Under the pieces are notes generated by a model. It was not told where the DNA came from. It worked only from the letters and a program-made list of their open reading frames with translations, and did no database searches. From assembly GCA_900551105.1 (NCBI GenBank), contig URUT01000001.1, positions 12,679 to 76,678 of the forward strand: a DNA stretch of 64,000 nt. Direction: 5' to 3'. Both the position numbers and the translations under genes were made by a program. This stretch comes from an uncultured Mycoplasmatota bacterium (GTDB taxonomy: Bacteria; Bacillota_I; Bacilli_A; RF39; UBA660). Positions 54,238 to 62,187 of the stretch are shown piece by piece; position 1 is the stretch's first letter; each line of letters starts with the position of its first letter.

Positions 54238-54657
54238 ATGAAAGATAATAAATTTAGAGAAAAGATAAATTATATATTTACTATTATATTTGCTGTAAAT
54301 TTTGTTTTATGTTGGATACTTGAATTGTATTTTTTGGTATTAAATAAAAATAAACCATTTGCATATGCTCAAATGAGCGGATTAGATAAAGTTTTGTTTG
54401 TTATGTTATTTGTAGCATTATTCATAATTGCTATTATGTTATTATTTTTGATATATTCTGCTTCAAAAGAGGATGAACCATACAAAAACTATACAGTTGT
54501 ACCTAAGGATACATACGATAGTATGGAAAAAGAATTGCTGAATAAAGAATATGAAAATATGCACCAAGATTTAGAAATTAAAACTCTTAAAGTTAGATTA
54601 TCATCACTTAAATTAAGATTTAATCTTTTTAAAAAAATTTTTAAGCATAAAAAATAA
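54238..54657 (+). CDS. Two-TM membrane protein of cassette 1
   Basis: 139 residues with TM segments at about 12-32 (FTIIFAVNFVLCWILELYFLVL) and 50-72 (VLFVMLFVALFIIAIMLLFLIY), then a cytoplasmic coiled-coil tail. No recognised family. It follows the coiled-coil gene by 28 bp and has an AAGGAG RBS. Confidence 0.7.
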   Translation: MKDNKFREKINYIFTIIFAVNFVLCWILELYFLVLNKNKPFAYAQMSGLDKVLFVMLFVALFIIAIMLLFLIYSASKEDEPYKNYTVVPKDTYDSMEKELLNKEYENMHQDLEIKTLKVRLSSLKLRFNLFKKIFKHKK

Positions 54658-54690
54658 CCTATGTGCTTTAAACACTAGGTTATTTAGTTT
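54651..54690. terminator. Bidirectional terminator
   Basis: AAATAACCTA/TAGGTTATTT, between the convergent cassette 1 membrane gene and regulator 2. Confidence 0.85.
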
Positions 54691-55114
54691 TACCACATAT
54701 CCAGTCTATAGATACATTATAATGCTTTGCAAACTCTACAATTGAATAAGTCTGAATTAATACTTTACCCGATTCGTATTTTGAATAATTTGATTGATCT
54801 ACTTTAATAATCTTTGATATTTCTTTTTGAGTATTGTTGTTTTTTAATCTAATTTCTTTTAAATTTTTACCTAAAATAACTTTATCGATTTTATCATTTT
54901 TTAGGTCAATCTTTTTCTGCTTTGATAGTCCACAAATATAATCTAAACTAATTTTATAATAATTACAAAATTCATTTAATTTTAATAGTGGGATTGAGTC
55001 AATTCCATTTTCCCATCCAGCGTAGGTAGATCTACTTACATTTAAATAATCTGCCAATTGCTTTTGAGTATTGTCAAAATAGGTTCTAATCTCTTTCATT
55101 CTTTCATAATTCAT
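54680..55114 (-). CDS. Double XRE-type HTH repressor 2
   Basis: 144 residues, a diverged paralogue of the 53084 protein with the same two-HTH plan (TQKQLADYLNVSRSTYAGWENGID and TQKEISKIIKVDQSNYSKYESGK). It starts at ATG 55114 after GAGGTGATTCTT. Divergent from the gene at 55235. Confidence 0.85.
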   Translation of the reverse strand: MNYERMKEIRTYFDNTQKQLADYLNVSRSTYAGWENGIDSIPLLKLNEFCNYYKISLDYICGLSKQKKIDLKNDKIDKVILGKNLKEIRLKNNNTQKEISKIIKVDQSNYSKYESGKVLIQTYSIVEFAKHYNVSIDWICGKTK

Positions 55115-55142
55115 AAGAATCACCTCACTATATACAATTTTC

Positions 55143-55157
55143 TCATTTAAAAAATGA
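55143..55157. promoter_or_regulatory. Candidate operator TCATTT-N3-AAATGA
   Basis: Inverted repeat between regulator 2 and its divergent gene; not the same sequence as the site before cassette 1, so the two repressors may have separate specificities. Confidence 0.4.
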
Positions 55158-55185
55158 ATTTTTAAAAAGTGTCGGGTATTTACCT

Positions 55186-55203
55186 AAAATGTGATATAAT
55201 AGT
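55186..55203 (+). promoter_or_regulatory. Extended -10 promoter core, cassette 2
   Basis: Same 18 bases as 53588-53605, with TATAAT at 55195-55200. Confidence 0.65.
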
Positions 55204-55234
55204 GAATAGTTAAGAAAGGAGCAGTAATAGAACA

Positions 55235-55678
55235 ATGTTAAAAATGAAAAAAAGTAACATCATTGTATTAAGTTTTGTAATTTTAATATTATTTATTATT
55301 TTAGCTTTATCATTTATTATTTTGAATAATAATAAAATCAAAGTGTATGCCATTAGTGGAGAAAGTAAAAACTTTTATTATAGTAATGCACTTTTTGTAT
55401 CTTCAAGTAATAAATACATCTATGCTTATGGCGATTTAACATTAAAAAATAAAAATATTGAAATTACCAGTGTTGCTTTGATGTCTGGAAACAGACTTAT
55501 TGTTAAATCAGATTCTTTACCGCAGGGAATAAGTGTTGAAAATGTAGGATACAATGAATTATTTCCTAAAAAAGTTGTTAATAATTTAGACAATTGGTAT
55601 TTAGAAATAACTTTTAACAATGATGAAGGCGAGAATACAGAAAAATTAAATTTAACAAATCAACTTTTAATAAAGTAA
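55235..55678 (+). CDS. Membrane-anchored unknown protein of cassette 2
   Basis: 147 residues: one N-terminal TM helix (about 7-30) and an extracytoplasmic beta-rich domain (FYYSNALFVSSSNKYIYAYGDLTLKNKNIEITSVALMSGNRLIV). AAGGAGCAG precedes the ATG. No family recognised. Confidence 0.7.
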   Translation: MLKMKKSNIIVLSFVILILFIILALSFIILNNNKIKVYAISGESKNFYYSNALFVSSSNKYIYAYGDLTLKNKNIEITSVALMSGNRLIVKSDSLPQGISVENVGYNELFPKKVVNNLDNWYLEITFNNDEGENTEKLNLTNQLLIK

Positions 55679-55707
55679 TAGTCAAAAATTAAGGAGTGAA
55701 TATTAAA

Positions 55708-56007
55708 ATGAATGTAAAGGATTATATTTTATGTTTTATAAAAGCATTATTTCAAACTTTAATTGTAGTTATTTTATCTTTGGGAATTTTATATATTATT
55801 AGATTTAATTTAAATGTTGCTAATTATATTAGCAATATAACAGGTATTCCTAGTGATATGTCTATCAGCATAATGAGTGCGGGTTTTGTGAATAATATAG
55901 TTATATTGATGTTAGCTATAGAAATTATTTTATTTGCATATTTTTTTCAAAGAATTATGAAAACATCTTTTTTTAAAAAAGCGAGTAGTTTTATAGTTAA
56001 TTTATAA
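55708..56007 (+). CDS. Two-TM membrane protein of cassette 2
   Basis: 99 residues with TM segments at about 8-30 and 60-80 (NNIVILMLAIEIILFAYFF). Start at ATG 55708 with AAGGAG 11 nt upstream; the upstream GTG at 55696 is less likely. Follows the previous gene by 29 bp, the same two-gene arrangement as cassette 1. Confidence 0.65.
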   Translation: MNVKDYILCFIKALFQTLIVVILSLGILYIIRFNLNVANYISNITGIPSDMSISIMSAGFVNNIVILMLAIEIILFAYFFQRIMKTSFFKKASSFIVNL

Positions 56008-56104
56008 TTATTTGTTACAAATTGTACTTTTGTATGGTACAATTAATTAAACAAATCCAAATTAATAATTTAAAATATTTAAATTAATGAAAAGAGGATA
56101 GTGT

Positions 56105-56620
56105 ATGATAAATAACAAATTTAAAAAAATTTATAAACTCATTGAAAAAAAGCAGTTGAAAAATTATAAAAAAGAATATAAAGAGCTTTTGTGTTTTGAT
56201 AATGAGATTGGAAATTTTAAAGATTATATTGCAAAATTAAAAGATAGTAGGCAAGATTCTTATATTAAAAACAATCACTATAAAGATGCAATCATTTTTA
56301 CTGATATTGTAAAAAAGGAAAGTTTATTAATTAATTTATATTTAATTAAGTTTAAACATATTTTTCCACCAGAACTTGATAAAGAATATAAGCCGTTGCC
56401 GTTAAAGGAACAGATTATTTATGAATATGGGGCTATCATAACACTTGAAGATACTTTTGGAGAATACACTATTGAAAACGCTTTTAGTGGAACTGAAAAT
56501 GCAAAAGAACTTGCAGAGATTAAGTATCAAAATTTAAAAGAAGAACTAAAAGAAATGACAGAAGAAAAAGTGATAGATAAATTAGAAAGATATATTTTAA
56601 GTGAATTAAATGCCGAATAA
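56105..56620 (+). CDS. Unknown helical protein
   Basis: 171 residues, Lys/Glu-rich and helical, soluble. No recognised motif. Weak AAGAGGATAG RBS and a promoter-like region (TTGTAC near 56022) upstream. It precedes the repeat-rich regulatory region of the element. Confidence 0.6.
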   Translation: MINNKFKKIYKLIEKKQLKNYKKEYKELLCFDNEIGNFKDYIAKLKDSRQDSYIKNNHYKDAIIFTDIVKKESLLINLYLIKFKHIFPPELDKEYKPLPLKEQIIYEYGAIITLEDTFGEYTIENAFSGTENAKELAEIKYQNLKEELKEMTEEKVIDKLERYILSELNAE

Positions 56621-56633
56621 ATACCTTTTTTCA

Positions 56634-56678
56634 AAACGACATAAAAACAACATAAAACGACATAAATTAGACATATAA
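56634..56678 (+). repeat. Short direct repeats (iteron-like)
   Basis: AAACGACATAAA at 56634, AAACAACATAAA at 56645, AAACGACATAAA at 56655 and a degenerate unit at about 56666. Starts are 10-11 bp apart, one helical turn, so a protein could bind one face of the DNA. Confidence 0.55.
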
Positions 56679-56682
56679 TAAA

Positions 56683-56711
56683 CTTGACTTCGTTTTGTCA
56701 AGTGATATAAT
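56683..56711 (+). promoter_or_regulatory. Promoter overlapped by a CTTGAC/GTCAAG palindrome
   Basis: TTGACT at 56684-56689, 16-bp spacer, TATAAT at 56706-56711. The inverted repeat CTTGAC (56683-56688) with GTCAAG (56697-56702) covers the -35 and spacer and is a likely operator. Confidence 0.65.
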
Positions 56712-56717
56712 ATAGTA

Positions 56718-56775
56718 AAATAAACAAATTATGCAGAGAGATAATTTAATTTCTTTGTTTTTTTATTTATTTTTA
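56718..56775 (+). ncRNA. Candidate short RNA with immediate terminator
   Basis: The promoter above is followed within 15 bp by AAATTAT/ATAATTT (56726-56732/56741-56747) extended by AACAAA/TTTGTT and a long T-run. The product would be a terminated RNA of about 55 nt or an attenuated leader. Confidence 0.4.
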
Positions 56776-56786
56776 AAAAAATCCTA

Positions 56787-56815
56787 TTGACATATTTTAA
56801 TAAAAATATTAGAAT
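56787..56815 (+). promoter_or_regulatory. Second promoter of the regulatory region
   Basis: TTGACA at 56787-56792, 17-bp spacer, TAGAAT at 56810-56815. It drives the structured leader and the 41-residue peptide gene. Confidence 0.65.
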
Positions 56816-56819
56816 AGAA

Positions 56820-56887
56820 AACAATTAATTTGATTTAAAAGTTATTGATAGCCAGTGCTATTTGTAACAAATTTATTTTTAATTGTT
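56820..56887 (+). ncRNA. Candidate structured leader RNA (three-way junction)
   Basis: A 9-bp closing stem AACAATTAA/TTAATTGTT (56820-56828/56879-56887) encloses the hairpins ATAGC-cagt-GCTAT (56848-56861) and ATTTG-taa-CAAAT (from about 56860), sharing one or two bases. It begins within 5 nt of the predicted transcription start. It does not match a riboswitch class that I can name. The stretch 56888-56960 is unassigned. Confidence 0.45.
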
Positions 56888-56969
56888 AGGGTAGAAGAAG
56901 CAGTATCAATTTCTATTATGAAACAACTACTAGCTTTTTCTCCCCTTTTTTATTGAAAGAGGTGATGGT

Positions 56970-57095
56970 ATGAATTTTGTTAAAAATGTTTATTATTCAA
57001 ATTATTATCTAAAAAATAATAATTTTTATGAAAATTCGCAAGTTTTAAGTGCCTCTAAAAAAAATATGTTAAGTTATGTTGTGAGAGAAAATTAA
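56970..57095 (+). CDS. 41-residue Tyr/Asn-rich peptide
   Basis: Good RBS (AGAGGTGATGG, 3-8 nt before the ATG). The peptide is rich in Asn, Tyr and Ser (MNFVKNVYYSNYYLKNNNF...). It lies after a long leader and its stop codon is inside a strong terminator stem, so it is either the sole product of this transcript or a leader peptide for the downstream regulator. No homologue known to me. Confidence 0.45.
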   Translation: MNFVKNVYYSNYYLKNNNFYENSQVLSASKKNMLSYVVREN

Positions 57096-57130
57096 GGATG
57101 AACTTCCCCTAATTTTCTCTCTTTTGTTTT
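57083..57130 (+). terminator. Strong terminator overlapping the peptide stop
   Basis: Twelve-bp stem GAGAGAAAATTA/TAATTTTCTCTC followed by T residues. Confidence 0.85.
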
Positions 57131-57146
57131 AAGAAAGGTGGTTACT

Positions 57147-57623
57147 ATGGATTTTAAATTAGAACAAAATCTACAAGAAGAATATGCTGATAACTTTACA
57201 TTAACAAAAGATGAAATGGTTATATATGATATACCAGCAACATTTGAAAAGGTTGTAGATAAATTACGAGAATTAAAAATAGCAAGAAATAAGTTTATTA
57301 ATGGTTATCACGTTAGATTGACACCAAATTATAGACCAAGATTAGAACAATTTACAAATAACATTTCTGATCCTGTTGGTATGGCTGTGGAATATAAACT
57401 TGATAACGAGCAAAAATATAATGAATTTAATATTCAACTTAACAAATTGTATTCTATAATGTCTAAAGAAGAAAATGCCTATATTAACGATTGTCTATTA
57501 TGTGGTAAGTCGGAATCTTCAATGAAATTAAAATTTAATTTAGGCAGAGAAACTTTTAACACCATAAAGTGTAGTGCTATAGTAAGATTTGGTATTGTCT
57601 TTAATCTAATAGTTTATAAATGA
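57147..57623 (+). CDS. ArpU-like transcriptional regulator
   Basis: 158 residues. The C-terminal 55 residues (LYSIMSKEENAYINDCLLCGKSESSMKLKFNLGRETFNTIKCSAIVRFGI) follow the ArpU/DUF1492 pattern, a sigma-70-region-4-like helix-turn-helix that controls late genes of phages and ICEs. ATG at 57147 with AAAGGTGG. It follows a terminator and may be expressed through read-through. TGA stop codon. Confidence 0.65.
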   Translation: MDFKLEQNLQEEYADNFTLTKDEMVIYDIPATFEKVVDKLRELKIARNKFINGYHVRLTPNYRPRLEQFTNNISDPVGMAVEYKLDNEQKYNEFNIQLNKLYSIMSKEENAYINDCLLCGKSESSMKLKFNLGRETFNTIKCSAIVRFGIVFNLIVYK

Positions 57624-57642
57624 AATTAAAATAGTAATCATC

Positions 57643-57668
57643 AGAGTCATTAGGCTCTTTTTTTTATA
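57643..57668 (+). terminator. Terminator after ArpU-like gene
   Basis: AGAGTC/GGCTCT with one T-G pair, 4-nt loop and eight T. Confidence 0.7.
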
Positions 57669-57730
57669 CTATTTTTTTGAGTTTATAGGGATCTCAGGAA
57701 TAAAAAACTAAATTGAATGAAAGGAGTGAA

Positions 57731-57816
57731 ATGTAGATGTATATTATTCATAAAAAATTGAAAATTCCGTAGCAAAAGAAAAAGTTAAAAAAAACTCTTG
57801 CAAATTTTAACTTTTT
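57731..57816 (+). promoter_or_regulatory. Possible leader/attenuator before the surface operon
   Basis: AAAGGAG is followed by ATGTAG (start directly followed by stop) and then ATG at 57737 with an 11-codon frame. A 12-bp hairpin AAAAAGTTAAAA/TTTTAACTTTTT (57779-57790/57805-57816) with a T-rich right arm follows, then AGATATA/TATATCT near 57835. The arrangement resembles a leader-peptide attenuator. The rest of 57669-57901 shows no gene. Confidence 0.35.
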
Positions 57817-57901
57817 GAGTGATTAATATTATAGAGATATATGCTTATATCTATCTGTTTTTAGTCAATATAAGAAGTTTGAAAGTGAGGTATGATATGC
57901 T

Positions 57902-58480
57902 ATGAGAGAAAAAAATAAATCTCACAAAATAAGGCTTATTTTAGGTGTTTTAATTGGGCTATGTTTAGTTTCGGTAATTTTCTTTAATTTATACAATAGA
58001 CAAAACATAGGAGTTTCTAATAAAGATAAAAAGACAGATGTGATTAATGAAACTAATAATAATCAAAATAACGAAACATTAATAGAAGAAGTAAAAGAGA
58101 AAAATAATAATGAGTCAATTGAATCAAATGATAACTCAACACCTAAAAGCGAACAGAAAGTTGAAGTAAAAAATGAAACTCCTAAATCAGAAATAAAGCA
58201 AGAAGAAAAACAATCACCAAGCGAAATTCCCAAAGTAGATACAGATACAAAAAACGATATTAATGCTTGGGATGAACTTGGTATAACAGAAGAAGAATAT
58301 TATAATTCTCCTGCGTGGAGTTGGGCAAAAGTTGATTTTGCGATTGAAAAATATGGCAGTCAAGAAAAATGCTTAAATGCTTGTATTGAATATGGTGAAT
58401 CAACTGGTATGGGATATTCTTGTTCCACAATAAATAGTTATTCTGGTAGATATTTGGGAGAAATGTTAAAATTATTTTAG
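57902..58480 (+). CDS. Membrane-anchored protein with disordered stalk
   Basis: 192 residues: N-terminal TM helix (about 9-28), a long Asn/Glu/Lys/Ser stalk (about 35-115), then a compact domain with two CxxxC-like pairs (KCLNACIEYGESTGMGYSCSTINSYSG). It is outside the cell by topology. It lies just upstream of the adhesin and sortase genes and has its own terminator. No family recognised. Confidence 0.65.
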   Translation: MREKNKSHKIRLILGVLIGLCLVSVIFFNLYNRQNIGVSNKDKKTDVINETNNNQNNETLIEEVKEKNNNESIESNDNSTPKSEQKVEVKNETPKSEIKQEEKQSPSEIPKVDTDTKNDINAWDELGITEEEYYNSPAWSWAKVDFAIEKYGSQEKCLNACIEYGESTGMGYSCSTINSYSGRYLGEMLKLF

Positions 58481-58502
58481 GCACTTTAAAGTGTCTTTTT
58501 TT
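58480..58502 (+). terminator. Terminator before the adhesin gene
   Basis: GGCACTTT/AAAGTGTC with almost no loop, then seven T. Confidence 0.6.
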
Positions 58503-58525
58503 GTGAAAGAGAGGAATTTAATGAA

Positions 58526-61354
58526 ATGAAAAAAAGAAAATCGTTGTATGCAATTTTAGGCATACTTTTTTTGTCTTTATTTTTTGGAATTTCGAAAGCA
58601 AATGCTGAAGAATATACAGGACAAGCAATTTGGCCAGCTGAAAAGATAGCCAATATTTTTATAAAAAAATATAGAGCAGATGGTTATATAAAATATCAAC
58701 AGGCTTCTTTTATAAGAAGAAGTGAAGATAACAAGTTTGTTTATTGTCTTCAGCCATATGTTGATATAGATAATAATTTGCCTTATTACAATATTGCAAG
58801 AAGTGATTATGCAACATATCTTAATATGACTCAAGAACAATGGGATAGAATTTCATTACTGGCATATTACGGTTATCAATATAACGAAAATGGGTATGAC
58901 CATTCGAATAACAAGTGGTATGTAATTACTCAGGTATTAATTTGGCGAACAGCAGAGCCAACTTCAAAAATAGTGTTCACTGATACATTAAATGGTAATG
59001 ACTTACCAAATAAATTTGCTAGTGAGATTGCAGAAATGGAAAGTCTAGTTGCTAATCATTATAAAAGACCAAGTTTTAATACTGATATAAAAGTACCTAT
59101 TGGTAAGAGTCAAGATTTGGTAGATCAAAATGGAGTATTAAGTAATTTTAAAGTAGTATCTGTTGAAAATGGAACTGCAACTATTAATGGTAATACTTTA
59201 ACAATAACACCTACATCAGTTGGTCAAGTTAAAGTTAAATTAGCAAAAAATGCTACAAAATATTCTACTAATCCAATAGTATACTTTTCTAACCATTCGC
59301 AAAATGTGATGCGAGTAGGAAATTATGATCCAGTACCAGCAAATGTTGAAATAACATCAGTAGGTGGAAGATTAAAAATTTATAAAGTTGATAGTGATAC
59401 AAAAGAAAATAATGCACAGGGTAATGCTAGTTTAAAAGGTGCAATATATGGTATTTATAATTTAAACAATGAAAAAGTTGGTGAAATTATAACTGATGAA
59501 TATGGATATGGAATCAGTGATTATCTACCAGATTTAGGTGATTTTACTGTTAAAGAAATCACACCAAGCAAGGGTTACACACTTGATAAGAATAAATACA
59601 CTTTTACTGTTGATAAAGATAATTTACTTGCAGAGTTAGAAGTATATGAAAAAGTAATAGAAGCAGATGTAAAATTATTTAAAACATTTGCTAATGGTTC
59701 TACTGGAATACTTAAAGGTGAGCCAAACATTACATTTGAAATATATTTAAATAATTGTACTCAAAAAAATCAATTAAAATCAACTACTGGCAATACTTGT
59801 ATGGTTGGAAAGATTACCACAGATAAAAAAGGATTTGCGGAAATAAAATTACCTTATGGTTCTTATACTTTTAAACAAGTAACATCAACGCCTAATTATG
59901 AAAAGGTTAAAGATTTTGAAGTTATTATTGATGAAAATAGCGAAGAAGATATATATAAGTTAATATCTAATGCTCCTATTGAAGCAAGAATAAAAATAGT
60001 AAAAGTTGATAAAGAAACAGGAGAAACTATTACTAGAAAAGGTATTAAGTTTAGAATTAAAGATGCAAAAACTAATGAATATGTATGTCAAACTATTACA
60101 TATCCTACTGCACAAAAAGTATGTGTATATGAAACTGATTCAAATGGAGTAATTATTACACCTTCTACTTTGATTGGTGATTTTCTTTTAGAAGAAGTTG
60201 AAGATCAAATAGTTGAAGGTTATGTTTGGAATAATAAACCATTAAGCGTTCACATAGGTGATGGTAGTGAAATAATTTTGGATGAAAATTATGGTGCGTT
60301 ATTATTAGTTGATTTTTCAAATGAAAGAGTTAAAGGAAAAGTTGATATTGTTAAAAATGGCGAAAAGTTTGTCATAGAAGATGGAACTTATCGCTACGAA
60401 AAAACTTTATTAGATGATGTTGTACTTGGATTATATGCTGATGAGGATATTTATATTGGTAGTAAAAAAATATACTCAAAAGATGAATTAATAAAAGAAG
60501 TGAAAACAAAGGACGGTAAAGTAAGCATTGATAACTTAGAACTTGGAAAATATTATATAAAGGAAATTTCAACTTTAAAAAATTATGTTCTTGATGAAAC
60601 AAAATATTCATTTGAACTAACATTTAAAGATCAATATACAAATTTAATTATAAAAGATATGACTTTAAATAATTACTATAAAAAAGGAAAAGTTGAAATA
60701 ACTAAAAAAGACTTAATAACAGGAGATGTTATACCAAATACAATTCTTGAAATTTATACAGATAAAGATGAATTAATATATACTGGAACAACTAATGAAG
60801 AAGGTAAAATTACTATTGATGATTTGAAAGTTGGTAAGTATTATATTTTGGAAAAAGAAGCATCTACTGGATATGTGATTACTACTGAAAAGGTTTATTT
60901 TGAAGTTAAAGATAATGGGGAAATTGTTAAAGCAGAAATGCAAAATAAGCCTATTATTGGAAGTGTAGAAATAACAAAAGTAGATATTTCAACTGGTGAA
61001 GTTTTACCTAATACATTAATAGAAATTTATAATGAGAATGATGAATTAGTGTTTAGTGGAAGAACTAATGAAGAAGGCAAGATTTTAATTGAAAATTTAA
61101 GATATGGAAAATACTATTTTATTGAAAAAGAGGCTCCTGAAGGATATCAAATTAATGATGAGAAGATGTGGTTTGAAATACTTGAGGATGGGAAAATAGT
61201 TAAATCAGAATTATCTGATGAAAAAATCATTGTTGAAGTACCTAATACTTTAAAAAATGATTATATGCCATTTATTATGCTAGGAATATCTGCATTAGGT
61301 ATAGGAGTGATAACTTATGGAACTATTAAAAAAAGAAAATCCAATAAAAAATAA
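58526..61354 (+). CDS. Thioester-domain / Cna-B adhesin
   Basis: 942 residues. Signal peptide (1-27, ANA-EE). The N-terminal TQXA thioester domain has Cys in VYCLQP (about 73) and Gln in TQVLIW (about 137), which form an internal thioester able to bind host proteins covalently. At least five Cna-B/SpaA-like domains follow (GRLKIYKVD, EARIKIVKVDKETGE, GKVDIVKNG, GKVEITKKDLITGDVIPNT, GSVEITKVDISTGEVLPNT), each with the Lys and Glu (EKEAP-like) expected for isopeptide bonds. The C-terminus has EVPNTLKND, a hydrophobic helix and KKRKSNKK, a VPNT-type sorting signal. The gene overlaps its sortase by 38 bp. Confidence 0.88.
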   Translation: MKKRKSLYAILGILFLSLFFGISKANAEEYTGQAIWPAEKIANIFIKKYRADGYIKYQQASFIRRSEDNKFVYCLQPYVDIDNNLPYYNIARSDYATYLNMTQEQWDRISLLAYYGYQYNENGYDHSNNKWYVITQVLIWRTAEPTSKIVFTDTLNGNDLPNKFASEIAEMESLVANHYKRPSFNTDIKVPIGKSQDLVDQNGVLSNFKVVSVENGTATINGNTLTITPTSVGQVKVKLAKNATKYSTNPIVYFSNHSQNVMRVGNYDPVPANVEITSVGGRLKIYKVDSDTKENNAQGNASLKGAIYGIYNLNNEKVGEIITDEYGYGISDYLPDLGDFTVKEITPSKGYTLDKNKYTFTVDKDNLLAELEVYEKVIEADVKLFKTFANGSTGILKGEPNITFEIYLNNCTQKNQLKSTTGNTCMVGKITTDKKGFAEIKLPYGSYTFKQVTSTPNYEKVKDFEVIIDENSEEDIYKLISNAPIEARIKIVKVDKETGETITRKGIKFRIKDAKTNEYVCQTITYPTAQKVCVYETDSNGVIITPSTLIGDFLLEEVEDQIVEGYVWNNKPLSVHIGDGSEIILDENYGALLLVDFSNERVKGKVDIVKNGEKFVIEDGTYRYEKTLLDDVVLGLYADEDIYIGSKKIYSKDELIKEVKTKDGKVSIDNLELGKYYIKEISTLKNYVLDETKYSFELTFKDQYTNLIIKDMTLNNYYKKGKVEITKKDLITGDVIPNTILEIYTDKDELIYTGTTNEEGKITIDDLKVGKYYILEKEASTGYVITTEKVYFEVKDNGEIVKAEMQNKPIIGSVEITKVDISTGEVLPNTLIEIYNENDELVFSGRTNEEGKILIENLRYGKYYFIEKEAPEGYQINDEKMWFEILEDGKIVKSELSDEKIIVEVPNTLKNDYMPFIMLGISALGIGVITYGTIKKRKSNKK

Positions 61355-61958
61355 AAGATACTCATTAATAATATTTTTGGGTATCTTTTTACTTCTTCTA
61401 GGTATTTCATATAACATATATAATCATTACCAGCAAAAGAAACAAGATAATGTTGATAATGAGAAGGTAGAGGAGTTTTTTGAAATTAAAGAAGAAAAAG
61501 ACTTTGATGAAGAAATAAGTGTTGAAACGCCAACAGTCAAAGAAGAAACTGATAATTATATTGGTGTTTTAGAAATACCAAAAATTAATTTGAAAAAAGG
61601 CATAGTAGATAAAACAAGTATCAGTAATAATGTTAATAAAAATATTTATACTTTAAAAGAAACAACCTTACCAGATGAACAAATAAATAGTCATATAATT
61701 TTGGCAGGTCATTCTGGTAATAGTTATATATCTTTTTTTAAAAATCTAAATAAGTTAGATATGAAAGATAAAATAAACTTTTATTACAAAGGAGTTAAAT
61801 ATATTTATGAAGTATCTAATAAATATGAAATAGAAAAAACTGGAACAACCAATTTAAAAATCACTAATAAATCTGATATAACACTTATTACTTGTATAAG
61901 TGGAACTAATAAACAAGTTGTTTATGTTGGTAATTTAGTTGATAAGGAGAATTATTAA
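61317..61958 (+). CDS. Sortase for the thioester adhesin
   Basis: 213 residues: N-terminal TM (about 15-36), spacer, then a sortase domain IGVLEIPKINLKKGIV, catalytic His in ILAGHSGNS, Cys in LITCISGTNKQVVYVGNL. Where most sortases carry the catalytic Arg shortly after the Cys, this one has Gln (NKQVVYVG). It could be a class in which this residue is Gln, or a changed enzyme. AGGAG precedes the ATG inside the adhesin gene, so the two are co-expressed. Confidence 0.82.
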   Translation: MELLKKENPIKNKRYSLIIFLGIFLLLLGISYNIYNHYQQKKQDNVDNEKVEEFFEIKEEKDFDEEISVETPTVKEETDNYIGVLEIPKINLKKGIVDKTSISNNVNKNIYTLKETTLPDEQINSHIILAGHSGNSYISFFKNLNKLDMKDKINFYYKGVKYIYEVSNKYEIEKTGTTNLKITNKSDITLITCISGTNKQVVYVGNLVDKENY

Positions 61959-61959
61959 A

Positions 61960-62187
61960 ATGATATTTAATAATAGTGGTATGGGGAAATGTATTGTACT
62001 TAAAGAAAATGATACATATTATTCTTTAATATATGCAATAGAAAGTAAGCAATTTATAGTTGCATCTTATTTAGATAAAACAACAGGTAGTTGGTTAAAT
62101 GGACATTATTATGGTGATGATTTAGATAGTGCCTTATCAAGTTTTAATAGTGAATCCAAAAAGATTGAAGAAGATTTAGAAAGGTAG
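61960..62187 (+). CDS. Small unknown protein, 75 residues
   Basis: Soluble, with a beta-rich N-terminal half (MGKCIVLKENDTYYSLIYAIESKQFIVASYLD) and a DDLDSALSSF helix. It resembles small accessory proteins common in ICEs. ATG at 61960 with AAGGAG upstream. It ends in DLER and overlaps the GTG of the next gene by 1 bp. Confidence 0.6.
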   Translation: MIFNNSGMGKCIVLKENDTYYSLIYAIESKQFIVASYLDKTTGSWLNGHYYGDDLDSALSSFNSESKKIEEDLER

